Shown here piece by piece: positions 1 through 5,159 of a DNA stretch of 5,159 bases. The position numbers and the translations under genes are program-made. The stretch comes from a bacterium HR27 (lineage in GTDB: Bacteria; Chloroflexota; Chloroflexia; Thermomicrobiales; Thermomicrobiaceae), in NCBI GenBank assembly GCA_002898975.1, contig BEID01000147.1, forward strand, positions 1-5,159, in the 5' to 3' direction. The notes under the pieces were generated by a model. That model was given only the letters and a program-made list of their open reading frames with translations. It was not told where the DNA came from and ran no database searches. The stretch's first letter is position 1, and the number at the start of each line of letters is the position of its first letter.

Positions 1-7
1 AGGGCAT

Positions 8-13
8 GGAGGG
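8..13 (+). promoter_or_regulatory. Ribosome binding site deciding the IclR start
   Basis: GGAGGG ends four bases before ATG 18. It overlaps the alternative in-frame ATG at 6, so the two starts cannot both use it. This supports ATG 18, where the conserved IclR N-terminus also begins. Confidence 0.6.
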
Positions 14-17
14 CGCG

Positions 18-839
18 ATGCTCCAGACGGTGCAGAAGGCAGCGCAGGTACTCCGCCTCTTCACCCCGCGGCAGCCGGAGTGGGGCGTGACCGAGGTCGC
101 AGCAGCGCTGGCTATCCCGAAGTCCGGTGCGCACGCATTGCTCCGCACGCTGGCAGCCGAGGTGTTGCTGCAGCGGACGCCGAATGGGCGCTACCGGCTC
201 GGTTGGTCGCTGTTCGAGCTCTCCCAGACGCTGCTCGATTCGAGCGCACTCCTGCGTGCAGCGCGGCCGGTCATGGAGCGTCTGGTGGCCGGCTGGGGCG
301 AAACGACGCATCTCGCGGTGCTGGTCGACGGGCAAGTCCTGTACGTCGAGAAGCTGCAAGGTGATCGCGCGCTGGAGATCGTGCTCTCCGGTGTGGGGAA
401 GCGCCTGCCGGCGCACTGTTCCGGTGTCGGCAAGGTGTTGCTCGCCCACCAGCCGTGGGAGACGGTTCTCCAGATCGTCCAGCGGACGGGATTGGTGAGC
501 TTCACACCGAACACGATCCGGACCGTCGAGCAGTTGCGCGAGGAGCTAGAGCGTGTGCGCCAGCAGGGCTTCGCCTACGACCAGGAAGAGGTGATGGTGG
601 GGCTCTGCTGTGCGGCGGCGCCGATCTACGACGAGAGCGGGCAGGTGATCGCGGCGATGAGCCTCTCGGTGCCGGCGTATCGCTTCTATCCCAACCGGCA
701 GCGGCTCACCACCGCGATCGTCGATGCCGCGCGACGGGTCTCGGAAGAACTCGGGTATTACCAGGAGGCATGGCCATGGGAGAACGGCAAGCAGTCAAGG
801 TCGCGATCCTCGGAACTGGCAACATCGGCACCGACTTGA
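18..839 (+). CDS. IclR-family transcriptional regulator
   Basis: A 273-residue DNA-binding regulator that probably controls the aromatic-catabolic genes downstream. The N-terminus reads [15 protein letters not shown], the usual opening of the IclR winged helix-turn-helix. The helix-turn-helix covers about residues 24-45 ([19 protein letters not shown]), with the wing near 54-62. The C-terminal effector domain has the family signatures [14 protein letters not shown] (130-143) and, around 190-219, a [16 protein letters not shown] segment followed by AAMSLSVP. Family members usually have 250-280 residues, so it looks full length. I prefer ATG 18 because GGAGGG lies four bases before it; an in-frame ATG at 6 would have its own ribosome site cut off by the window edge. 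The last 21 codons overlap the next gene, so regulator and enzymes probably share one transcript and the regulator may control its own synthesis. The effector is unknown; IclR proteins of catabolic clusters commonly sense a pathway substrate or intermediate. Confidence 0.93.
   Translation: MLQTVQKAAQVLRLFTPRQPEWGVTEVAAALAIPKSGAHALLRTLAAEVLLQRTPNGRYRLGWSLFELSQTLLDSSALLRAARPVMERLVAGWGETTHLAVLVDGQVLYVEKLQGDRALEIVLSGVGKRLPAHCSGVGKVLLAHQPWETVLQIVQRTGLVSFTPNTIRTVEQLREELERVRQQGFAYDQEEVMVGLCCAAAPIYDESGQVIAAMSLSVPAYRFYPNRQRLTTAIVDAARRVSEELGYYQEAWPWENGKQSRSRSSELATSAPT
763..768 (+). promoter_or_regulatory. Ribosome binding site for the acylating dehydrogenase, inside the regulator gene
   Basis: AGGAGG sits inside the 3' end of the IclR gene. 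Two in-frame ATGs follow, at 770 (one base away) and 776 (seven bases away). The spacing favours 776. Being within the upstream coding region, the site implies translational coupling. Confidence 0.75.
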
Positions 840-1702
840 TGTACAAGTTGCTCCGCAATCCGGGGCACATGGAACTGGCGATGTTCGCGGGGATCGACCC
901 GCAGTCGGAGGGGATCGCTCGCGCGAAAAAGCTTGGCGTGCCGACGAGTTACGAGGGAATCAAGGCGATTCTCGATGACCCGGAGATCAAGATCGTCTTC
1001 GATGCCACCAGCGCGAAGGCGCACGTCCGGCACGCCAAGATGCTCCGCGAGGCCGGCAAGATCGCGATCGACCTCACGCCGGCCGCACGCGGGCCGTACG
1101 TGGTGCCACCGGTGAACCTCGGGGCGCATCTCGACAAGGACAACGTCAACCTGATCACCTGCGGCGGGCAGGCGACGATTCCGCTCGTCTACGCTGTGCG
1201 TCGCGTCGTTCCGGTCCGCTACGCCGAGATCGTCTCGACGGTGGCGAGCAAGTCGGCCGGTCCAGGCACGCGGCAGAACATCGACGAGTTCACGTTCACG
1301 ACGGCGCACGGGCTGGAGGCGATCGGCGGCGCCGAGCAGGGGAAGGCGATCATCATCCTGAATCCGGCCGAGCCGCCGATCATCATGCGCAATACAGTCT
1401 ACGTTATCCCGGCCACCGAGGAGTTCGATCAGGCGGCGATCGTCGCGTCCGTCGACCAGATGGTGGCTGAGGTGCAGCAGTACGTGCCAGGATACCGGCT
1501 CAAGGACGCGCCGGTGTTCGACCGGCGGCGCACGCCGTGGGGCGAGCGAACCGTGATCGCCATGCTGCTCGAGGTCGAGGGTGCGGGCGACTTCTTGCCG
1601 CCCTATGCCGGCAATCTCGACATCATGACGTCGGCAGCCTGGCGGGTCGGTGAACTCTTCGCCCGGCACGTGCTCGGTATCCGCGAGGAGGTGGCGGCAT
1701 GA
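776..1702 (+). CDS. Acetaldehyde/propanal dehydrogenase (acylating), DmpF/HsaG family
   Basis: A 308-residue cytosolic enzyme that oxidises a short aldehyde with NAD+ and CoA to acyl-CoA, the last step of meta-cleavage pathways (EC 1.2.1.10 type). The Rossmann nucleotide site is [13 protein letters not shown] at residues 9-21. The catalytic cysteine is C129 in [12 protein letters not shown], matching the cysteine near position 132 in DmpF. Other family hallmarks are [14 protein letters not shown] (160-173), [18 protein letters not shown] (184-201) and [11 protein letters not shown] (278-288). Length agrees with the usual 300-320. The open frame extends upstream to 455, but that part lies inside the IclR gene and is arginine/glycine-rich with no family similarity, so ATG 776 behind AGGAGG is the start. 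It ends in an ATGA overlap with the aldolase gene, its known physical partner for aldehyde channelling. Whether acetaldehyde (DmpF, MhpF) or propanal (HsaG) is preferred cannot be read from the sequence. Confidence 0.96.
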   Translation: MGERQAVKVAILGTGNIGTDLMYKLLRNPGHMELAMFAGIDPQSEGIARAKKLGVPTSYEGIKAILDDPEIKIVFDATSAKAHVRHAKMLREAGKIAIDLTPAARGPYVVPPVNLGAHLDKDNVNLITCGGQATIPLVYAVRRVVPVRYAEIVSTVASKSAGPGTRQNIDEFTFTTAHGLEAIGGAEQGKAIIILNPAEPPIIMRNTVYVIPATEEFDQAAIVASVDQMVAEVQQYVPGYRLKDAPVFDRRRTPWGERTVIAMLLEVEGAGDFLPPYAGNLDIMTSAAWRVGELFARHVLGIREEVAA

Positions 1703-2775
1703 ACGCGAAGGCGCTTAAACCACCGCGGGTGACCGATACGACGCTGCGTGATGGTTCGCATGCCATGCGGCACCAGTTCACCCGCGAGCAGGTACGGGCG
1801 ATCGTGGCCGCGCTCGACGAAGCTGGTGTCCCGGTCATCGAGGTTACCCATGGCGATGGGCTCGGTGGGAGCTCGATCCAGTACGGCTTTTCGGGAACGA
1901 GCGAGCTCGATTTGATCGAGGAAGCGGCCAAGACGGCCAAGCGCGCCAAGATCGCGGCGCTGCTCTTGCCGGGGATCGGAACGCGCAAGGAACTCGCGGC
2001 CGCTATCGAACGGGGCATCAAGGTCGTGCGCATCGCCACGCAGTGCACGGAGGCGGATATTTCCGAGCAGCACTTCGGCATGGCCAAGGAGATGGGGCTG
2101 GAAACGGTCGGCTTCCTCATGATGGCCCACATGCGGCCACCGGAGTTCCTGGCCGAACAGGCGGCCATGATGGAGTCGTACGGTGCGGACTGCGTCTACA
2201 TCGTCGACTCGGCAGGGGCGATGCTGCCCGACGATGTGCGGCGACGGGTGGCAGCGCTGAAGGAGCGGCTCAGTGTCCAGGTGGGCTTCCACGCCCACAA
2301 CAATTTGGGGCTGGCGATCGGGAACACACTGGCCGCCATCGAGGAGGGAGCCGACCAGGTCGATGGCTGCTTGCGCGGGCTGGGTGCCGGCGCCGGGAAC
2401 GCGGCGACGGAGCTGATCGCGGCGGTCCTCGACAAAATGGGGATCAACCCCGGGCTGGACGTGTTCAAGTTGATGGACGCTGCCGAGTACATCGTGGCGC
2501 CGATCATGCCGTACCAGCCGATTCCGGACCGCGATGCGATCACGATCGGCTACGCGGGGGTGTACTCGACGTTCCTGCTCCACGCCCGGCACATCGCGGC
2601 GGAGTTCGGTCTCGACCCGCGGGAGATCCTGGTCGAGCTCGGGCGGCGCCAGGCGGTGGCCGGACAGGAAGACTGGATCTTGGACGTCGCGCTCGATATC
2701 GTCCGCAAGAAGCGCGGCGTGGAAGGAGCTGGCGATGCACGCGAACCGGCCGCAGCTGAGCGAACCGCAGACTGA
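1699..2775 (+). CDS. 4-hydroxy-2-oxovalerate/4-hydroxy-2-oxohexanoate aldolase, DmpG/HsaF family
   Basis: A 358-residue metal-dependent class II aldolase that cleaves a 4-hydroxy-2-oxoacid into pyruvate and acetaldehyde or propanal, which passes through a tunnel to the dehydrogenase encoded just upstream. The N-terminal TIM-barrel motif [12 protein letters not shown] places R17, D18 and H21 exactly at the DmpG positions for the catalytic arginine, metal ligand and base. The second metal motif FHAHNN gives H198 and H200 (200 and 202 in DmpG). Y289 in [13 protein letters not shown] corresponds to the conserved active-site tyrosine. The segment [16 protein letters not shown] (223-238) is also typical. 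GAGGAGG at 1685-1691 lies seven bases before the ATG, which shares ATGA with the previous stop. Family members are about 340 residues; the extra alanine/glutamate-rich tail (about 345-358) is encoded where this gene overlaps the flavin reductase gene by 41 bases. Confidence 0.96.
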   Translation: MNAKALKPPRVTDTTLRDGSHAMRHQFTREQVRAIVAALDEAGVPVIEVTHGDGLGGSSIQYGFSGTSELDLIEEAAKTAKRAKIAALLLPGIGTRKELAAAIERGIKVVRIATQCTEADISEQHFGMAKEMGLETVGFLMMAHMRPPEFLAEQAAMMESYGADCVYIVDSAGAMLPDDVRRRVAALKERLSVQVGFHAHNNLGLAIGNTLAAIEEGADQVDGCLRGLGAGAGNAATELIAAVLDKMGINPGLDVFKLMDAAEYIVAPIMPYQPIPDRDAITIGYAGVYSTFLLHARHIAAEFGLDPREILVELGRRQAVAGQEDWILDVALDIVRKKRGVEGAGDAREPAAAERTAD

Positions 2776-3283
2776 GGGTGATGTGCCGGCTGTCGATCCC
2801 AAGCATTTTCGCCGGACGCTCGGTCGCTTCGCGACCGGGGTGACGGTGGTGACGGTGACGCGGCCGGAGGGACCACATGGCATGACGGCCAACGCGTTTC
2901 TCTCGGTCTCGCTCGATCCACCGCTGGTGTTGGTCTCGGTCGATCGCCGGGCGCGGATGCACGCCTATTTGGAAGAGGCGCAGCGGTACGGGGTGAGCGT
3001 GCTGGCGCGCGATCAAGAGCGGGCAGCACGGCACTTTGCGGGGAAGCCCCAGGCGGGGTACGAGCCGCAGTTCCGCTGGGTCGAGGGCGTGCCGCTGCTC
3101 GAGGGAGCGGTGGCGCAGATCGTCTGTGACGTGTGGGAGCGCATTCCGGCTGGTGACCACACCCTGGTGCTCGGTCGGGTGCGCTGGCTCGATTACTGGG
3201 AACGAGAGCCGCTCGTGTTCTTCGGCGGCGATTTCCGCTGTCTCGAGGTGCAGCTGCACGATACCAGTATGTGGTGGTGGTGA
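2735..3283 (+). CDS. Flavin reductase component of a two-component monooxygenase (HpaC/HsaB-like)
   Basis: A 182-residue NAD(P)H:flavin oxidoreductase of the FMN-binding split-barrel type, which would hand free reduced FMN or FAD to a partner oxygenase. Visible motifs are the early [16 protein letters not shown] (25-40), the flavin-binding stretch from HGMTAN to [12 protein letters not shown] (48-70), [11 protein letters not shown] (139-149) and the terminal [12 protein letters not shown] (159-170), in the order expected for HpaC/HsaB. The normal family length is 160-190. AAGGAG at 2723-2728, six bases before ATG 2735, sets the start; the open frame continues upstream but only as an out-of-frame reading of the aldolase gene. 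The 41-base overlap with the aldolase gene suggests coupled translation. The likely partner is the HsaA-like oxygenase encoded from 4378, although one gene lies between them. Residues 1-20 look unstructured, and the protein ends in three tryptophans. Confidence 0.9.
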   Translation: MHANRPQLSEPQTEGDVPAVDPKHFRRTLGRFATGVTVVTVTRPEGPHGMTANAFLSVSLDPPLVLVSVDRRARMHAYLEEAQRYGVSVLARDQERAARHFAGKPQAGYEPQFRWVEGVPLLEGAVAQIVCDVWERIPAGDHTLVLGRVRWLDYWEREPLVFFGGDFRCLEVQLHDTSMWWW

Positions 3284-3302
3284 GTTCGTCGAGGGAGGAA
3301 GC

Positions 3303-4286
3303 ATGATCCGATATCAGGACATCCGCGGTGTCATCGCACTCTGCCCGACACCCGCGAAACAGGGAGCGGATCGATGGGACAGTCACGACACCGTGGACGT
3401 GGACGAAACGGAGCGCATGATCCGCAACCTGCTCGCCAGCGGGATCGACGGGATTGTCCTACTCGGAACGCTCGGGGAGATGGCCACGCTGACCGAGTCC
3501 GAGTGGCGGACATTCGCACAAGTCGCTGTGGAGACGGTTCAAGCGTTCGATCCTGACTTTCCACTCTTCATCGGTGCCACGACCCTCAATACCCGCGACA
3601 CGATTGCACGCATTCGCTTCCTAGAGGCACTACAGGTCAAAGGGGTCTTTCTCGGACGCCCAATGTGGTGCGCGATGGATGAGCACAGTATCATCACATT
3701 CTATAAAACCATTGCAGATACCTTTCCCAACATCAGTATCATGCTCTACGACAACCCGGAGGCTTTTAAGGGTGTCATACCAACAGCAGTCTACGCGGAG
3801 CTTGCGAAGATACCGCAAATCGTCGCTTGTAAATACGTTTCGCTCACTCCCAAATTCCGCGCTGATATGGAGGTAACGCGCGGTCATATTCGGATACTCC
3901 CGCTAGAGAGCGACTGGCTTCAGGCCTGGATACTTTACCCAGACGACGTCATCGCTTGCTGGTCCAGTAGCGCGCTCTGCGGACCGGAACCGGTGCTCTT
4001 CCTCCGTGACGCTTTGCGGAGAGGCGATCTTGAGGCAGCGCGCTGGATCTCTCGCCGCATCGAATGGGCCTATGAACCGTTCCTTGCTCGACAGAACTTT
4101 CAGGAATTTTCGAAGTACAACATTGCTTTAGAAAAAATCCGTTTCGACGAAGCCGGCTTCGTCCACGCCGGCCCTGCCCGGCCGCCGTACCATATCGTCC
4201 CTCCACAGTACGTTGCCGGCGCACGGGAACATGCGCGCCGCTGGCTTCAACTGGTCGCGGCAGTGCGCGAGCGGACGACAATCTGA
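3303..4286 (+). CDS. NahE/PhdJ-like hydratase-aldolase (DHDPS/N-acetylneuraminate lyase superfamily)
   Basis: A 327-residue class I (Schiff-base) TIM-barrel lyase. NahE and PhdJ hydrate and cleave trans-o-hydroxybenzylidenepyruvate or 2'-carboxybenzalpyruvate to an aromatic aldehyde plus pyruvate. Motifs I match to remembered NahE sequence, in order: TVDVDET (30-36), GTLGEMATLT (55-64), TTLNTRDTI (93-101), RPMWCAMD (119-126), YDNPEAFK (149-156), IPQIVACKY (170-178), CWSSSALCGP (219-228), QEFSKYNIALEK (267-278) and AGPARPPYHIVP (289-300). K177 is the expected Schiff-base lysine and Y149 the conserved tyrosine. The C-terminal SKYN and RPPY segments mark this subgroup rather than DapA or NanA, which are also shorter. 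GGAGG at 3294-3298 precedes ATG 3303 by four bases. It starts 19 bases after the flavin reductase. Base composition dips strongly in its middle. The true substrate is unknown; a non-aromatic alkylidene-pyruvate is possible. Confidence 0.87.
   Translation: MIRYQDIRGVIALCPTPAKQGADRWDSHDTVDVDETERMIRNLLASGIDGIVLLGTLGEMATLTESEWRTFAQVAVETVQAFDPDFPLFIGATTLNTRDTIARIRFLEALQVKGVFLGRPMWCAMDEHSIITFYKTIADTFPNISIMLYDNPEAFKGVIPTAVYAELAKIPQIVACKYVSLTPKFRADMEVTRGHIRILPLESDWLQAWILYPDDVIACWSSSALCGPEPVLFLRDALRRGDLEAARWISRRIEWAYEPFLARQNFQEFSKYNIALEKIRFDEAGFVHAGPARPPYHIVPPQYVAGAREHARRWLQLVAAVRERTTI
4146..4163. repeat. Perfect 18-base palindrome inside the hydratase-aldolase gene
   Basis: GACGAAGCC is followed directly by its exact reverse complement GGCTTCGTC with no spacer. 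It lies in codons for DEAGFV near the gene's 3' end, 123 bases before the stop. A perfect nine-base arm is expected by chance about once in 260 kb, so it is noticeable here, but the residues it encodes sit in a conserved segment and no U-tract follows. Its role, if any, is unknown. Confidence 0.5.
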
Positions 4287-4377
4287 GTGCTGCACTGGAG
4301 CGAGCCCTCGAGCACGAGTCCCGGTGACGGTCGAGGAATTCGATTCAGATCGGGATCATCAGGACAAGGAGGGGATG
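4287..4377 (+). other. Intergenic gap before the HsaA-like gene
   Basis: This is the longest non-coding stretch of the window (91 bases). It opens with an 11-base palindrome, AGTGCTGCACT at 4286-4296, centred on one T, just after the stop codon. It ends in the ribosome site of the monooxygenase gene. I see no clear -35/-10 pair, no hairpin with a T-tract and no sensible small gene, so transcription from upstream probably continues through it. A promoter or operator for the monooxygenase cannot be excluded. Confidence 0.45.
4366..4372 (+). promoter_or_regulatory. Ribosome binding site deciding the HsaA-like start
   Basis: AAGGAGG is followed by tandem in-frame ATGs at 4375 (two bases away) and 4378 (five bases away). 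The spacing favours 4378; the choice changes the protein by one methionine only. Confidence 0.7.
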
Positions 4378-5159
4378 ATGAACAGGGAAGAAATCGTCCG
4401 GCGAGCTCGTTGGCTGGGCGAGATCGCCGAGCGCTACAGGGCGGAGTCGGAAGCCCGGTGCGATCTGCACCCTGAGGTGGCCGACGCACTCCTCGAGTCG
4501 GAACTTCTCAAAGTGCTTCGCCCCAAGCACTTCGGTGGCTGGCAACTGGATCCCAAGACCTATGTGGATGTCGTGCGAGAGCTCTCCTATCGCGATGGCT
4601 CGGTCGGCTGGGTTTACAGTGTCCTCGAGATCCACGAATGGTGGCTCGCGTACGCCGACCGAGAGTTGCAAGAGGAGATCTGGGGCAACGAGGAAGCACC
4701 CCTTGTCGACTCGCTCGCTCCCGTTGGCCGTGCGGTCCAAGTCAACGGACAGTGGCGCGTCGAAGGACACTGGCGCTTCGTCAGCGGTATTAGCCTCGCG
4801 AAGTGGGTTGCCGTCAATGCCTTGGCGACCTTCGATCAAGCCCTCGGTCAGGAACCAGCGTTCTTCGTTCTTCCCAAACAAGACGTCCGTGTCGTCGAAG
4901 ACTGGAATCCGGTCGGGTTACGCGGCACAGGGAGTCACTCGATCATCGTGGAGGAAGCTCTCGTACCTCCTCATCGTGTTCTTCGACTCATGCCCATTGC
5001 AACGACCGGCATCCCACGCAATCCAGAGTTCCAAGATGAATCTCTCTACCGCGTACCCTTCGTACCAATGCTCGCCACCGCCATCTACGCTCCTGCCCTC
5101 GGCCTGGCCCAGCGGGCAGTCGACGAATACCGTCACTGGCTGACACGAAGAGTGCGCCC
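4378..5159 (+). CDS. HsaA-like flavin-dependent monooxygenase (partial, C-terminus missing)
   Basis: The first 260 residues of a group D flavoprotein monooxygenase with the acyl-CoA dehydrogenase fold, open to the window edge. HsaA and its relative HpaH (C2) use reduced flavin from a separate reductase and O2 to ortho-hydroxylate a phenol to a catechol. Matches to HsaA-type sequence are LRPKHFGGWQLDP (47-59), DGSVGWVYSVLEIHEWWLA (73-91), EEIWG (99-103), APVG (114-117), the barrel segment GHWRFVSG (130-137), WNPVGLRGTGSHS (176-188) and VPPHRVL (196-202). Full HsaA is about 390 residues, so roughly 130 residues, the C-terminal helical domain, lie beyond the edge. An ordinary acyl-CoA dehydrogenase is less likely because the GSVGW and WRFVSG segments are those of the oxygenase branch. 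The flavin reductase encoded at 2735 is the natural partner. Phenol-type substrate is inferred from the family, not shown. Confidence 0.87.
   Translation, partial: MNREEIVRRARWLGEIAERYRAESEARCDLHPEVADALLESELLKVLRPKHFGGWQLDPKTYVDVVRELSYRDGSVGWVYSVLEIHEWWLAYADRELQEEIWGNEEAPLVDSLAPVGRAVQVNGQWRVEGHWRFVSGISLAKWVAVNALATFDQALGQEPAFFVLPKQDVRVVEDWNPVGLRGTGSHSIIVEEALVPPHRVLRLMPIATTGIPRNPEFQDESLYRVPFVPMLATAIYAPALGLAQRAVDEYRHWLTRRVR

Noticed and set aside
455..775. Upstream in-frame extension of the dehydrogenase frame
   Set aside because: It overlaps the IclR coding region in another frame, is rich in arginine and glycine, and has no family similarity. The ribosome site and the Rossmann motif place the start at 776.
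758..1669. Minus-strand open frame of 303 codons opposite the dehydrogenase gene
   Set aside because: It is arginine/aspartate-rich with no domain signature, and lies antisense to a well-matched DmpF/HsaG gene. It is explained by strong G/C bias at third codon positions.
2838..2864. Tandem-like TGACGGTG repeats
   Set aside because: They encode the conserved VTVVTVT strand of the flavin reductase (ATGVTVVT motif), so the repeat follows from repeated valine and threonine codons.
1603..2892. Minus-strand open frame of 429 codons opposite the aldolase gene
   Set aside because: It is a composition shadow of a high-GC gene. Its translation is histidine/arginine/aspartate-rich with no recognisable domain, and the plus strand encodes a clear aldolase with all catalytic residues.
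3036..3302. Upstream in-frame extension of the lyase frame
   Set aside because: It lies in a wrong frame of the flavin reductase gene and is serine/arginine/cysteine-rich. GGAGG before ATG 3303 and alignment to the NahE start support the shorter form.
4146..4186. GC-rich hairpins near the end of the lyase gene as a terminator
   Set aside because: They lie inside conserved coding sequence more than 100 bases before the stop and no T-tract follows.
4287..4475. Possible small GTG-start gene after the lyase
   Set aside because: It has no ribosome site of its own, its translation is low-complexity, and it overlaps the start of the well-supported monooxygenase in another frame.
4535..5143. Plus-strand open frame of 202 codons near the right end
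   Set aside because: It runs in another frame of the HsaA-like gene and is serine/arginine-rich without motifs. The HsaA-like frame has many conserved segments and stays open to the window edge.

Overview
The window is a densely packed, single-strand (+) catabolic operon fragment from a high-GC bacterium. Hand counts give about 67% GC in the lines sampled in the dehydrogenase/aldolase part. Six protein-coding genes fill almost all of it: five appear complete (the first has only 5 bases of upstream sequence) and the last runs off the right edge. No tRNA, rRNA, CRISPR array, insertion sequence or convincing terminator was seen. High GC, G/C-ending codons, strong GGAGG-type ribosome sites and HsaA/HsaB/HsaF/HsaG-like proteins fit an actinobacterium or a high-GC Chloroflexota such as Thermomicrobia. 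The sequence alone does not settle this and I hold the taxonomic guess loosely.

Layout: (1) 18-839, IclR-family regulator; (2) 776-1702, acylating acetaldehyde/propanal dehydrogenase (DmpF/HsaG family); (3) 1699-2775, 4-hydroxy-2-oxoacid aldolase (DmpG/HsaF family); (4) 2735-3283, flavin reductase of the HpaC/HsaB type; (5) 3303-4286, a DHDPS/N-acetylneuraminate-lyase superfamily protein whose motifs match the hydratase-aldolases NahE and PhdJ of naphthalene/phenanthrene breakdown; (6) 4378 to the edge, HsaA-like flavin-dependent monooxygenase with the acyl-CoA dehydrogenase fold. Genes 1-4 overlap one another by 64, 4 and 41 bases, so they are very probably co-transcribed and translationally coupled. 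Gene 5 follows after 19 bases and gene 6 after a further 91 bases.

How they may work together: the reductase (4) would supply reduced flavin to the monooxygenase (6), which would ortho-hydroxylate a phenolic substrate to a catechol. Ring cleavage by an extradiol dioxygenase not present here would follow. The aldolase/dehydrogenase pair (2 and 3) finishes a meta-cleavage pathway by splitting a 4-hydroxy-2-oxoacid into pyruvate and an aldehyde, then channelling the aldehyde to acyl-CoA. The NahE/PhdJ-like enzyme (5) would make a second pyruvate-releasing cut, giving a larger aldehyde from a benzylidenepyruvate-like side chain. The mixture of steroid-type (Hsa) and polycyclic-aromatic-type (Nah/Phd) steps under an IclR regulator is the most unusual aspect of the window. 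The pathway substrate is not determined by what is visible. Gene 5 also contains a stretch of markedly lower GC (about 46% over 3661-3840), which may mean it has a different history from genes 1-4.
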